A stretch of 43,004 nucleotides of DNA from Sphingopyxis sp. (lineage in GTDB: Bacteria > Pseudomonadota > Alphaproteobacteria > Sphingomonadales > Sphingomonadaceae). Made by a program: the position numbers and the translations under genes. The stretch is from the NCBI RefSeq assembly GCF_025869345.1, contig NZ_JAOZVW010000080.1, positions 1 through 43,004 of the forward strand. The letters run 5' to 3'. Each line of letters begins with the position of its first letter. Positions within the stretch are counted from its first letter, which is position 1. Shown here in pieces: positions 24,317-32,085 of this stretch. Under the pieces are notes generated by a model that worked only from the letters and a program-made list of their open reading frames with translations, was not told the DNA's origin and ran no database searches.

Positions 24317-25453
24317 TTAATCCCCCACGAACCCGTTCAGCCGTTCGCAGGCGCTGATCCAGTCTTCCTTGAACGCCTGCACGACCTGCCCGGCGCCCAT
24401 CGGCTCGTTCATCAGGCCGACGCCCTGGCCGACCCAGTAAGTTGCGAGTGCCTTGGCGCCTTCGTGGCCGCCCTCGGACAATTTGTCGACCTTGCGCAGC
24501 GCCGGTTCGCTGACCAGCGACTGGAGCGGCATGGGGAGCGGCTTGGGCGCGCCCTCGGCTTCCCAGGCGTCGGTCCAGGGCGAGCGGAGCTGGCGCGAGG
24601 GCTTGCCGGTGCGGCTTTTCGATCGCACCGTGTCGCGCGCCGAGGCGGCGAGCATCTTTTCCTTCACGACCGGATTAGTTTCGGCCTCGGCGGTGGTCAG
24701 CCAGACCGATCCGGTCCAGGCGCCGTGCGCGCCCATCGCCATCGCCGCCGCCATCTGGCGCCCGGTGACGATGCCGCCCGCGGCGAGGATCGGCGTCGTC
24801 GCGCCGACCGCCTCGACCGCCGCCGCGACCTCGGGCACCAGCACCATCGTCGCGACCTCGCCGCAATGCCCGCCGGCCTCGCCGCCCGCGACGACGAGGA
24901 TATCGACCCCCGCGCGCACCTGTGCCAGCGCATGATCGCGAGTGCCGACGAGCGCGGCGACGGGCACTTCGTGGCGCTTGCCGAGTTCGAGCATCAGCGG
25001 CGGCGGCACGCCGAGCGCGTTGGCGATCAGCGCGATCGGGTGGCGGAAGGCGACTTCGAGCAGCCGCGCCGCGCCGTCCTCATGCATATTGTCGCCGAAG
25101 CTCTGCCGCATCTCCATCGCCGCTTCGAGCCCCGCCGCATCGACGTCGAACTTGCCGAGCAGGTCGGCGGCGAAGCGCAGGTGCGATTCGGGAACTTTGG
25201 CGGCGTTGGAAGCCGGCGCCTCGCCCTTGCCCGCGAAGCTGTTGGGGACGATCAGGTCGACGCCATAGGGGCGGCCGCCGATATGCGCGTCGATCCACGC
25301 CAGCTCCTCCTCCAGCCGCTCGGGCGGCAGCGCGGCGGCGCCGAACACCCCCATACCCCCCGCCTTCGACACCGCGACGACGACGTCGCGACAGTGCGAG
25401 AAAGCGAGCAGGGGAAATTCGATGCCGAGCATGGCGCAGATGGGGGATTGCAA
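24317..25453 (-). CDS. Nitronate monooxygenase family enzyme
   Basis: A 378-aa FMN-dependent TIM-barrel protein of the nitronate monooxygenase (2-nitropropane dioxygenase) family, which oxidises alkyl nitronates. Family landmarks are FPLLAFSHCRDVVVAVSKAGG with GVFGAAALPPERL near the start, VAGGEAGGHCGEVATMVLVPE in the middle (FMN phosphate site), and TPILAAGGIVTGRQMAAAMAMGA. Start is TTG at 25453 with GGAGAAG upstream. Class within the family, and so substrate, is not clear. It stands alone between repeats. Confidence 0.85.
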   Translation of the reverse strand: MQSPICAMLGIEFPLLAFSHCRDVVVAVSKAGGMGVFGAAALPPERLEEELAWIDAHIGGRPYGVDLIVPNSFAGKGEAPASNAAKVPESHLRFAADLLGKFDVDAAGLEAAMEMRQSFGDNMHEDGAARLLEVAFRHPIALIANALGVPPPLMLELGKRHEVPVAALVGTRDHALAQVRAGVDILVVAGGEAGGHCGEVATMVLVPEVAAAVEAVGATTPILAAGGIVTGRQMAAAMAMGAHGAWTGSVWLTTAEAETNPVVKEKMLAASARDTVRSKSRTGKPSRQLRSPWTDAWEAEGAPKPLPMPLQSLVSEPALRKVDKLSEGGHEGAKALATYWVGQGVGLMNEPMGAGQVVQAFKEDWISACERLNGFVGD

Positions 25454-25478
25454 ATTTCTTCTCCGATTACCCCACGCG

Positions 25479-25573
25479 CGTCATTGCGAACCCGGCGCAG
25501 CCGGGTGAAGCAATCCAGGGCGGCCTACGCCTGCTCTGGATTGCCGCGTCGCCTTCGGCTCCTCGCAATGACG
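25479..25573. repeat. Inverted repeat, CGTCATTGCGA type
   Basis: CGTCATTGCGA (25479-25489) and its inverted partner TCGCAATGACG (25563-25573) flank a nested GAAGCAATCCAG / CTCTGGATTGC pair. This is an extragenic element of the REP or MITE type, with no open frame, in the gap between the nitronate monooxygenase and nadC genes. Confidence 0.75.
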
Positions 25574-25661
25574 GAGTGGGCTTGGCTATTGCGCCCATGT
25601 CAGCGCCAGTTGACGTAAACGTCAAGTTGATTTGCGCAGGGTTCGCTCTATCGCTCGCCCA

Positions 25662-26507
25662 ATGAGCGATTTTTCTCTTTCCGGTTTCGACCTCGACGCC
25701 TTTGTCCGCAACACCCTGGCCGAGGATCTGGGGTCGGGCGGCGACATCACCTCGATGGCGACCATCCCCGCCGACGCGCGCTTTTCGGGGGTGATGGACA
25801 GCCGCGACGCGATCACCGTCGCGGGGCTGCCGATCGCCGAGGCCTTTTTCCGCGCGCTCGATCCCGCGATGGAGATCGACATCCTGGTCGCCGAAGGCGA
25901 GCGGGTGGCGGCGGGAAGCGACCTGATGCGGCTGTCGGGCAATGCCCGCGCGATGCTGACCGCCGAGCGGTCGGCGCTGAACACGGTGCAGCATCTGTCG
26001 GGAATCGCGACGATGACGCGGGGCTATGTCGATGCGCTCGGCGGCACCGCGACTCTGCTCGACACGCGCAAGACGATCCCCGGGCTGCGGGTGCTGGAAA
26101 AATATGCGACGCGGATGGGCGGCGCGACCAATCATCGCATGGGGCTGTGGGACGCGGCGATGATCAAGGACAATCATGTCGCGGTTGCAGGATCGGTCGA
26201 GGAAGCGGTGCGCCGAGCGGTCGCCGCGGGGATCGAAAACATCATCGTCGAGGTCGACCGCGTCGATCAGGTCGAACCCGCGTTGAAGGCCGGGGCGACG
26301 CACCTGCTGCTCGACAATATGGGGCCGGATGCCCTGCGCGAGGCGGTCGCAATCGTCGGTGGCCGCGTGCCGACCGAGGCGTCGGGCGGGGTGCGGCTCG
26401 ACACCATCGGCGCGATCGGCGCGACGGGGGTGACGTATGTCTCGGTGGGCCGGTTGACGCAGTCGGCGCCGGCGGCCGACATCGGGCTCGATTTTGCGCT
26501 GGCTTGA
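25662..26507 (+). CDS. nadC: Nicotinate-nucleotide pyrophosphorylase
   Basis: A 281-aa quinolinate phosphoribosyltransferase that makes nicotinate mononucleotide from quinolinate and PRPP in de novo NAD synthesis. Family features: LAEDLGSGGDITS near the N-terminus, LSGNARAMLTAERSALN, DTRKTIPGLR and HRMGLWDAAMIKDNH in the active site, and a GGVRLDTI C-terminal turn. No nadA or nadB is adjacent. ATG 25662 starts right after the repeat. Its last 14 bases overlap the RNase T2 gene. Confidence 0.95.
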   Translation: MSDFSLSGFDLDAFVRNTLAEDLGSGGDITSMATIPADARFSGVMDSRDAITVAGLPIAEAFFRALDPAMEIDILVAEGERVAAGSDLMRLSGNARAMLTAERSALNTVQHLSGIATMTRGYVDALGGTATLLDTRKTIPGLRVLEKYATRMGGATNHRMGLWDAAMIKDNHVAVAGSVEEAVRRAVAAGIENIIVEVDRVDQVEPALKAGATHLLLDNMGPDALREAVAIVGGRVPTEASGGVRLDTIGAIGATGVTYVSVGRLTQSAPAADIGLDFALA

Positions 26508-27213
26508 TATTGCGCTGGCGTTGCTGCTCACGCCCTCTGCCGCGCAGGCGCAATCGCCCGCCTGCGTCGCGCCCGATCGCGTTCCCGTCCCGCGCCTCGA
26601 ACAGCCGCGGCGCGGCGAGCCGGTGCGCAAGGTGCCGGTCGCGGGCTATCTGCTCAGCATGAGCTGGTCGCCGCAGCGCTGCGCGGGGGTGCGCAATCCG
26701 AGGGACGCGCGCGACCGCTTCCAATGTTCGGGAGAGAATGGCCGTTTCGGCTGGGTGCTGCACGGCCTGTGGCCCGAGGCGGGCGATCCGGGCTATCCGC
26801 AATGGTGCCGCCCGGCGAAGATCGTGCCGCAGCCGGTGTTGAAGAAACATATGTGCATGACCCCGTCGGCGCAGCTCTTGCAGCATGAATGGGCGAAGCA
26901 CGGCACCTGCATGAGCCCGCATCCCGCCGCCTATTTCCGCGCCGCCGAGATATTGTTCCGCGCGGTGCGCTTTCCCGACATGACGCGGCTGGCCGCGGCG
27001 CCGCAGACCGCGGGCAGCGTCCGGCGCGCTTTCGCGGCGGTCAATCCGGGGGTGAAGGAGGCGATGATCGCGGTCGCGGCCGACCGCGACGGCTGGCTGG
27101 ACGAGGTGCGCCTGTGCCTCGGCCCGCGGATGAAACCGCAGCAATGCCGGCCGTTCCAGAAGGGGCTGGCCGATCGCCGCAGCGTGCGCGTGCGGCCGAT
27201 GCCGCGCGATTAA
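26494..27213 (+). CDS. Secreted ribonuclease T2 family protein
   Basis: A 239-aa RNase T2 with a signal peptide (cleavage near Ala19, AQAQS). Active-site motifs are complete: CAS I WVLHGLWPE (His90) and CAS II HEWAKHGTC (His131, Glu132, His136). Several cysteines (63, 78, 105, 121, 139) can form disulfides, fitting a periplasmic or extracellular enzyme. It cleaves RNA without metal through a 2',3'-cyclic phosphate. Start is TTG at 26494, inside the 3' end of nadC by 14 bases, which is unusual and points to translational coupling. Confidence 0.88.
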   Translation: MRWLDIALALLLTPSAAQAQSPACVAPDRVPVPRLEQPRRGEPVRKVPVAGYLLSMSWSPQRCAGVRNPRDARDRFQCSGENGRFGWVLHGLWPEAGDPGYPQWCRPAKIVPQPVLKKHMCMTPSAQLLQHEWAKHGTCMSPHPAAYFRAAEILFRAVRFPDMTRLAAAPQTAGSVRRAFAAVNPGVKEAMIAVAADRDGWLDEVRLCLGPRMKPQQCRPFQKGLADRRSVRVRPMPRD

Positions 27214-27255
27214 GCAAATCGGGCGCTTTCGTCCCGCGCCGGGACAGGGACGGCG

Positions 27256-27270
27256 TTAACGCTTTTTTAA
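27256..27270 (+). promoter_or_regulatory. Candidate CtrA-binding box
   Basis: TTAA-N7-TTAA, the core of the CtrA site, at 27256-27259 and 27267-27270, followed by C. It lies 37 bases before the start of the small membrane protein gene. CtrA is a conserved cell-cycle regulator of alphaproteobacteria. The match is to a short consensus and may be chance, although it is in an AT-rich gap, where such sites normally fall. Confidence 0.55.
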
Positions 27271-27307
27271 CCTTATCGACTCGTTAGGCACGCCCTAGCT
27301 TCGCGGC

Positions 27308-27535
27308 ATGGACTCGAACCGGCAGATCGACATTCGCGAACGGCTGCGCGCGCACGCGGCGCGGCAGGTGACCATCGCGCGGCTGAATGCGCCCGAGGAT
27401 TGGCAGGGCGAATTGGTGAGCGCGCTGCGCGCGGGACGGGCGGTTCCGTCCTTCTGGTCGCGCGACGGCGATATGCGGCTGTTTCTGGAAAGTTTCGCGA
27501 TCTTCTTCGTCGCGACGATGATGTTCCTGATCTAA
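27308..27535 (+). CDS. Small C-tail membrane protein of unknown function
   Basis: A 75-aa protein with a basic, helical N-terminal part and a single C-terminal membrane helix (residues 60-75, FAIFFVATMMFLI). There is no signal peptide, so it would be a tail-anchored inner-membrane protein with a cytoplasmic head. I recognise no family. A CtrA-type box lies 37 bases upstream. Its stop overlaps the stop of the convergent LplT-like gene by a few bases. Confidence 0.7.
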   Translation: MDSNRQIDIRERLRAHAARQVTIARLNAPEDWQGELVSALRAGRAVPSFWSRDGDMRLFLESFAIFFVATMMFLI

Positions 27536-28803
27536 TCGCAGGCCTTATGTAGCTTCCACGCGAGGAAGGACGATATCAGGCACATCGCCGCGACCATCAG
27601 CAGCGTGTCGTCGATCGTCAATCCGAGGCCGATCAGCACGCTGAGCAGCAGCGTCGCCGCCACCATGAAGCCAGAATTGACGATATTGTTCGCGGCGACG
27701 GTGCGCGCGGTCTGCGACTTGGCGACGGTGGTGGTCAGGAAGGCATAGAGCGGAACGACGAACATGCCCCCGGCGACCGCGATGCCGAACAGGTCGAAGA
27801 TGATGCGATCGCCCGCGTTGAGCGACAGAAATTCGCGCCAGTCCATCAGCGTCGCATCGGCGTGGACCCAGCCCCTGACCGACCACCAGAGGTCGAGGAC
27901 GAACAGCCCCATGACGATCACCGATCCCGGCGAATAGCGCGCCGAGACATGACCCTTGAGCAGCCGGTTGACGACGATCGAGCCGATCGCGACGCCGATC
28001 GAGAAGATGGCGGTGAACATCGTCGCGACGGTGTTGTCGCCGCCGAGCGCATTTTTGACGAGCGGCGGGAATTGCGCCGCCAATATCGCACCGATCGCCC
28101 AGAAGAAGCTGATCGAGACGATGGCGAGGAACAGGCGCGGAATATGCATCGTGCCGCTCACGATCTGCCACGACGACCGCAGCACATTATGATCGATGGC
28201 GAGGCCCTCGGCCTCCTTTTCCGGCGGCGCGGCGGGGACGAAGCTGGCGGTCAGGCGGCCGATGACCGCGACGACGACGATGCCGGGGATCGCGATATGC
28301 GGCGGGGTCAGGCCGCCGACGATCGTGCCGCCGAGGATGGCGATATAGGTGCCCGCCTCGACCCAGCCGGTGCCGGCGAGGACCTCATCCTCCTCGAGGT
28401 GCTGGGGCAGGATGGCATATTTGATCGGCCCGAAGAAGGTCGAGTGCATCCCCATCGAAAAGAGCGCGAGCAGCATCAGCGGGACATTGTGCAGCCAGAT
28501 GCCGCTGGCGCCCACGATCATGATCCCGATTTCCGCCGACTTGATGAGGCGGATCATCCGCGTCTTGTCGGTGCTGTCGGCAAGCTGGCCGGCGAGCGCG
28601 GAGAAGAGGAAGAAGGGCAGGATGAACAGCCCCCCCGCAAGGGCGTTGAACCACGCCTCGGTTTCCGGGTCCTTGTAGATGGTGAAGGTGACGAGGATCA
28701 CCATCGCCATCTTGTAGAAATTGTCGTTGAAGGCGTTGAGGAACTGCGTCGCGAACAGGGGCAGGAACCGGCGTTGCTTCATCAGCGCAAAGGAACCGGT
28801 CAT
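27532..28803 (-). CDS. MFS transporter, LplT-like
   Basis: A 423-aa major facilitator protein with 12 hydrophobic segments. QFLNAFNDNFYKMAM near the N-terminus and FSALAGQLADSTDKTRMI resemble LplT, the lysophospholipid flippase that works with acyl-acyl-carrier synthetase Aas. A further FFGPIKYAILPQHL block is typical of the family. No Aas-like gene is next to it. ATG 28803 is the best fit; an upstream start at 28830 or a downstream ATG at 28782 is possible. It is divergent from pgsA. Confidence 0.8.
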   Translation of the reverse strand: MTGSFALMKQRRFLPLFATQFLNAFNDNFYKMAMVILVTFTIYKDPETEAWFNALAGGLFILPFFLFSALAGQLADSTDKTRMIRLIKSAEIGIMIVGASGIWLHNVPLMLLALFSMGMHSTFFGPIKYAILPQHLEEDEVLAGTGWVEAGTYIAILGGTIVGGLTPPHIAIPGIVVVAVIGRLTASFVPAAPPEKEAEGLAIDHNVLRSSWQIVSGTMHIPRLFLAIVSISFFWAIGAILAAQFPPLVKNALGGDNTVATMFTAIFSIGVAIGSIVVNRLLKGHVSARYSPGSVIVMGLFVLDLWWSVRGWVHADATLMDWREFLSLNAGDRIIFDLFGIAVAGGMFVVPLYAFLTTTVAKSQTARTVAANNIVNSGFMVAATLLLSVLIGLGLTIDDTLLMVAAMCLISSFLAWKLHKACD

Positions 28804-28950
28804 TGAAAATCCACTCTTGCAGCCCGACATCCGGACAACGCCCGCCCCGGATTATCCCCCCAAAGGCAATCTTGTTGTCGCCGGGGGGGCTTATCGGTTA
28901 GGGCTTGCACGGTCAAAGCCCATTTTGGAACGGATACGCCCGCAGGGATC

Positions 28951-29523
28951 ATGCTCAGCCTTCCGAATATATTGACGCTGTCGCGCATTTTGGCAGTTCC
29001 GATCCTGTTGTTCCTGTTGTGGCCGGGGGTCGCTCCGGGCGGACCGCAGCCGAAGCCGATCGATTATGGTTTCGCCTTTGGCCTTTATTGCCTGATGGGC
29101 ATTACCGATTATTTTGACGGCTATGTTGCGCGCTCGCGCGGCATCGTGTCGCGGCTGGGCGCCTTTCTCGATCCGATCGCCGACAAGATCATGATCGCTG
29201 CGGTCATCCTGCTGCTCGTCTTTACGCGCGACATCACCGGCTATCATGTCATCGCCGCGCTGATGATCCTGCTGCGCGAGATCATCGTCTCCGGCCTGCG
29301 CGAATTCCTCGCGACGTTGCAGGTGTCGATGCCGGTGACCCAGCTTGCCAAGTGGAAGACGACCTTTCAACTGATCGCCTTCGGTGCGCTGATCCTGGCG
29401 GGAGCGTTGCCGGAGATGGCGTGGATCAAGACCGTTGGTCTCGCGTCGCTGTGGGGCGCGGCGGTGCTGACGCTGATTACCGGCTGGGATTATCTGCGCG
29501 TCGGCCTCAAGCATATGGACTAA
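28951..29523 (+). CDS. pgsA: CDP-diacylglycerol-glycerol-3-phosphate transferase
   Basis: A 190-aa membrane enzyme of the CDP-alcohol phosphatidyltransferase family that makes phosphatidylglycerophosphate, the first committed step to phosphatidylglycerol. The catalytic motif is complete: Asp53, Asp56, Gly57, Ala60, Arg61, Gly70, Asp74 and Asp78, with DYFDGYVARS at 53-62. Several membrane helices flank it. It is followed at a 3-base gap by moaD, so the three genes pgsA-moaD-moaE are one transcript. Confidence 0.95.
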   Translation: MLSLPNILTLSRILAVPILLFLLWPGVAPGGPQPKPIDYGFAFGLYCLMGITDYFDGYVARSRGIVSRLGAFLDPIADKIMIAAVILLLVFTRDITGYHVIAALMILLREIIVSGLREFLATLQVSMPVTQLAKWKTTFQLIAFGALILAGALPEMAWIKTVGLASLWGAAVLTLITGWDYLRVGLKHMD

Positions 29524-29526
29524 GCC

Positions 29527-29778
29527 GTGGCGCTGACGGTCAGCTATTTCGCCTGGGTGCGCGAGCGGATGGGAGTTTCCGAAGAGGTGATCGAGCCGCC
29601 CGCCGGGGTGACAACGATGGCCGATCTGGTCGGCTGGCTCGCGGCGCGCGATGCGCGGGGCGCGCTGGCCTTTGCTGAGCCGGCGCGCATCCGCGGCGCG
29701 ATCGATGGCGTCATGGCGGCGCCGGACGCGGCGCTGGGACGCGAAATCGCGCTGTTTCCGCCGGTGACGGGCGGATGA
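29527..29778 (+). CDS. moaD: Molybdopterin synthase small subunit
   Basis: An 83-aa ubiquitin-fold sulfur carrier ending in Gly-Gly (VTGG), whose C-terminal thiocarboxylate gives sulfur to precursor Z. FPPVTGG is the family C-terminus. The start is GTG at 29527, three bases after pgsA. Its stop overlaps the moaE ATG in ATGA, a coupling that gives the two subunits in equal amounts. Confidence 0.93.
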   Translation: MALTVSYFAWVRERMGVSEEVIEPPAGVTTMADLVGWLAARDARGALAFAEPARIRGAIDGVMAAPDAALGREIALFPPVTGG

Positions 29779-30215
29779 TCCACGTTGCGGTCCAGACCGA
29801 TGCGATCGATGTCGCGGCCGAGATCGACCGGCACGACGCCGGGGGACACGGCGCGAGCGCGAGCTTCATCGGGCGGGTGCGCGGCGAAGATGGCCTCACC
29901 GAACTGTTCCTCGACCATCATCCGGTGTTGACCGAGGCGGGGCTGGCCGGGCTGGCCCACACCGCCGCCGATCGCTGGGGATTGGCCGCGCTGACGCTGA
30001 TCCACCGTGTCGGCGCGATGACGCCCGGCGAGACGATCGTGCTGGTGCTGGCGAGCAGCCCGCATCGCGCCGAAGCGCTCGCGGCCTGCGAATATCTGAT
30101 CGACCGGCTCAAGACCGATGTGATGCTGTGGAAGCGCGAGACGTTCGCCGACGGGCGGGTGCGCTGGGTCGAGCCGCGCGAGGGCGATCAGGGCCGCGCT
30201 GAGCGGTGGGATTGA
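29775..30215 (+). CDS. moaE: Molybdopterin synthase large subunit
   Basis: A 146-aa subunit that joins sulfur from MoaD to precursor Z to make molybdopterin. SASFIGRVRGEDG and HRVGAMTPGETIVLVLAS are family signatures; the active-site lysine region is in KTDVMLWKRETFADG near residue 120. It forms a heterotetramer with MoaD. An inverted repeat follows it and separates it from the convergent oxyR. Confidence 0.94.
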   Translation: MIHVAVQTDAIDVAAEIDRHDAGGHGASASFIGRVRGEDGLTELFLDHHPVLTEAGLAGLAHTAADRWGLAALTLIHRVGAMTPGETIVLVLASSPHRAEALAACEYLIDRLKTDVMLWKRETFADGRVRWVEPREGDQGRAERWD

Positions 30216-30219
30216 ACAG

Positions 30220-30297
30220 CGTCATCCCGGCGAAGGCCGGGATCTCAAACTCGCGTCATGATGAACCGGCGAGATCCCGGCCTTCACCGGGATGACG
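30220..30297. repeat. Inverted repeat, CGTCATCCCGG type
   Basis: Arms 30220-30246 and 30271-30297 are inverted copies (GTCATCCCGGCGAAGGCCGG pairs with CCGGCCTTCACCGGGATGAC, with one mismatch near the middle) around a short spacer. It sits between the convergent moaE and oxyR and probably ends both transcripts or is a mobile REP-like element. Confidence 0.8.
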
Positions 30298-30304
30298 GTT
30301 GGAC

Positions 30305-31210
30305 TCAATTCGCCTTATGCTTCCTGAAAATGTCCGCGAGCAGGCGGAATTCGTCGGCGCGCGGGCTGCCCTTGCGCCAGACGAGCGCGATCGTGCGCCA
30401 GTCGTGATCCGAATCGAGCGGCCGCGTGTCGATGTCGGTATGGTCGAGGATTCCCGCCTCGATCGCCATCTGCGGCAGCATGGTGATGCCCAGGCCATTG
30501 TCGACCATCTGAACGAGGGTGTGGAGCGAGGTGCCCATCATCCGTGCGCCGGCGCGCAGTTCAGGGCGGTTGCACGCGGCAAGTGCGTGATCCTTCAGGC
30601 AATGCCCGTCCTCGAGCATCAGCATCTGTGCCGGGTCGATCTGGTCGGCGCTGACCATCGCCGGAAGGTCCTCGGCCTGCTCGCCGGGAAAGGCGACGAA
30701 CAGCGCGTCGTCGAACAGCGCCTCGCTCTCGACATCGCCGCACGCATAAGGGAGCGCGAGGAGGACGCAGTCGACGGCGCCGTGATGGAGCGAATCGCAC
30801 GCCTGCGCGCTCGGTTCCTCGCGCAGGAAAAGCTTGAGCGACGGGCGTTCCTTGCGCAGCCGCGGGAGCAGGCCGGGAAGCAGGAAGGGCGCGATCGTCG
30901 GAATGACGCTCATGCGTAGCTCGCCGACCAGCGGCGCGGCGGCGGCGGCGGCCATGTCGGCCAACTCCTCGGCCTCGCGCAGCACGCGGTGCGCCTTGGC
31001 GACGATCTTGTCGCCGAGCACGGTGAAGCGAACGACGCGGCGGGTGCGCTCGACCAGCGTCTGGCCGAGCAAAGTCTCGAGTTCGCGAATGCCGGCCGAC
31101 AGCGTCGACTGGGTGACGTTGCAGGCGTCGGCGGCGCGGCCGAAATGGCCGTGATCGTGGAGCGCAACGAGATATTGCATCTGTTTGAGCGTGGGCAGGT
31201 AATTTTGCAT
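30305..31210 (-). CDS. oxyR: OxyR-type LysR regulator
   Basis: A 301-aa LysR-family regulator. The N-terminal winged helix-turn-helix (residues 1-60) has FGRAADACNVTQSTLSAGIR. The effector domain contains DGHCLKDHALAAC, in which Cys204 and Cys213 line up with the redox-active pair of E. coli OxyR (GHCLRDQAMGFC), so it is likely the peroxide sensor. Peroxide oxidises the pair to a disulfide and OxyR then activates antioxidant genes. No catalase or ahpC is adjacent here. A divergent repeat-containing region separates it from the EF-hand gene. Confidence 0.88.
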   Translation of the reverse strand: MQNYLPTLKQMQYLVALHDHGHFGRAADACNVTQSTLSAGIRELETLLGQTLVERTRRVVRFTVLGDKIVAKAHRVLREAEELADMAAAAAAPLVGELRMSVIPTIAPFLLPGLLPRLRKERPSLKLFLREEPSAQACDSLHHGAVDCVLLALPYACGDVESEALFDDALFVAFPGEQAEDLPAMVSADQIDPAQMLMLEDGHCLKDHALAACNRPELRAGARMMGTSLHTLVQMVDNGLGITMLPQMAIEAGILDHTDIDTRPLDSDHDWRTIALVWRKGSPRADEFRLLADIFRKHKAN

Positions 31211-31265
31211 TGATCGGATATAGCAATTGATGCGCGCATTTTGAATTGCTCTTTCGATAAAAACT

Positions 31266-31342
31266 CGTCGCCCCCGCGAAGGCGGGGGCCGCTGGAGGCA
31301 TAGCGCAGGGCTGTCGGCGGCCCCCGCCTCGCGGGGGCGACG
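31266..31342. repeat. Inverted repeat, CGTCGCCCCCGCG type
   Basis: CGTCGCCCCCGCGAAGGCGG (from 31266) pairs with CCGCCTCGCGGGGGCGACG (ending 31342), with a small mismatch, around a spacer of about 25 bases. It lies in the oxyR upstream region between the divergent genes and may affect their control. Confidence 0.75.
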
Positions 31343-31424
31343 GGTGGGAATCGAACCAATATGGCGGCGTTTGGTGCTGGCCTTGCCCGCGTCATGATAG
31401 CAAGCCTGTCCGCGGGAGGGGCTG

Positions 31425-31892
31425 ATGGCGATTTCCAGATTCCTGATCGGCGGCGTGGCGAGCGCGCTTCTGCTCACCGGCGGGCTGTTCCTGTGGAAAG
31501 GCTATAGCCAGGTCGCCGAGGAAGAGGTGCCGCCCGAGCCGCCGCCCGGCCTGCTGGCGATCCCCATCGCGGGCGCCCATGCGCCGAAGCGTGGCCCTGC
31601 GCCGCCCGCGCTGCCCGCCGCGAAGGAAACGTCGCGCGAGGAACGGCGCTTCAACCGCTTCGACCGCGATCGCAACGACCGGATCAGCCGTGTCGAGCTG
31701 ATGTCCTCGCGCACCGCCGCGTTCCGCAAGCTCGACAGGAACGGCGACAATCTGCTGACGTTCGAGGAATGGGCGGTTGCGACCGGCGAGCGCTTCGCCA
31801 GGGCCGACGCCGACAAATCGGGCGACCTGACGCGAGCCGAGTTCGCGACGACCGCGCCGAAGCGGGCGGCGAAGCCGAAGTGCAGTTGCTGA
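31425..31892 (+). CDS. EF-hand protein with membrane anchor
   Basis: A 155-aa protein with an N-terminal signal-anchor helix (residues 7-25), a Pro/Ala-rich linker, and three EF-hand loops: residues 80-91 (Asp80, Asp82, Asn84, Glu91), 104-115 (Asp104, Asn106, Asp108, Glu115) and 128-139 (Asp128, Asp130, Ser132, Glu139). Calcium binding in the periplasm is likely. The C-terminus ends in CSC. RBS GGGAGGGG precedes ATG 31425. It is divergent from oxyR; a functional link is not shown. Confidence 0.82.
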   Translation: MAISRFLIGGVASALLLTGGLFLWKGYSQVAEEEVPPEPPPGLLAIPIAGAHAPKRGPAPPALPAAKETSREERRFNRFDRDRNDRISRVELMSSRTAAFRKLDRNGDNLLTFEEWAVATGERFARADADKSGDLTRAEFATTAPKRAAKPKCSC

Positions 31893-31904
31893 AGGGATTC
31901 TCGC

Positions 31905-32072
31905 TCAGAAGCGCAGAGACTTCTTGGTTCGCGCGGAGCCGCGGAGCCGCGGAGGGATCGGGCCGATAGGTCCATTTATTTTTCTGACTTTGATTTCCCC
32001 CGCGAGATCGCAGGAGAAAGGCCGCTTCGCGGTTAGTGCCATATCTCCGCGGCTCCGCGTCTTCGCGTGAAC
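31905..32072. repeat. Nested inverted repeat, copy 1
   Basis: GGTTCGCGCGGAGCCGCGGA (31926-31945) and, further on, CTCCGCGGCTCCGCGTCTTC (32045-32064) pair imperfectly around a spacer. An outer left arm is at about 31905-31920 (AAGCGCAGAGACTTC). The same motifs are at 39011-39227, so this is a second copy of one family. It lies between the EF-hand gene and trmFO. Confidence 0.7.
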
Positions 32073-32085
32073 CCCTTTCTTCTCT

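Noticed and set aside
30305..31477. An N-terminally extended oxyR starting at 31477
   Set aside because: The extension runs through the 31266-31342 repeat. The standard LysR N-terminus begins at ATG 31210.
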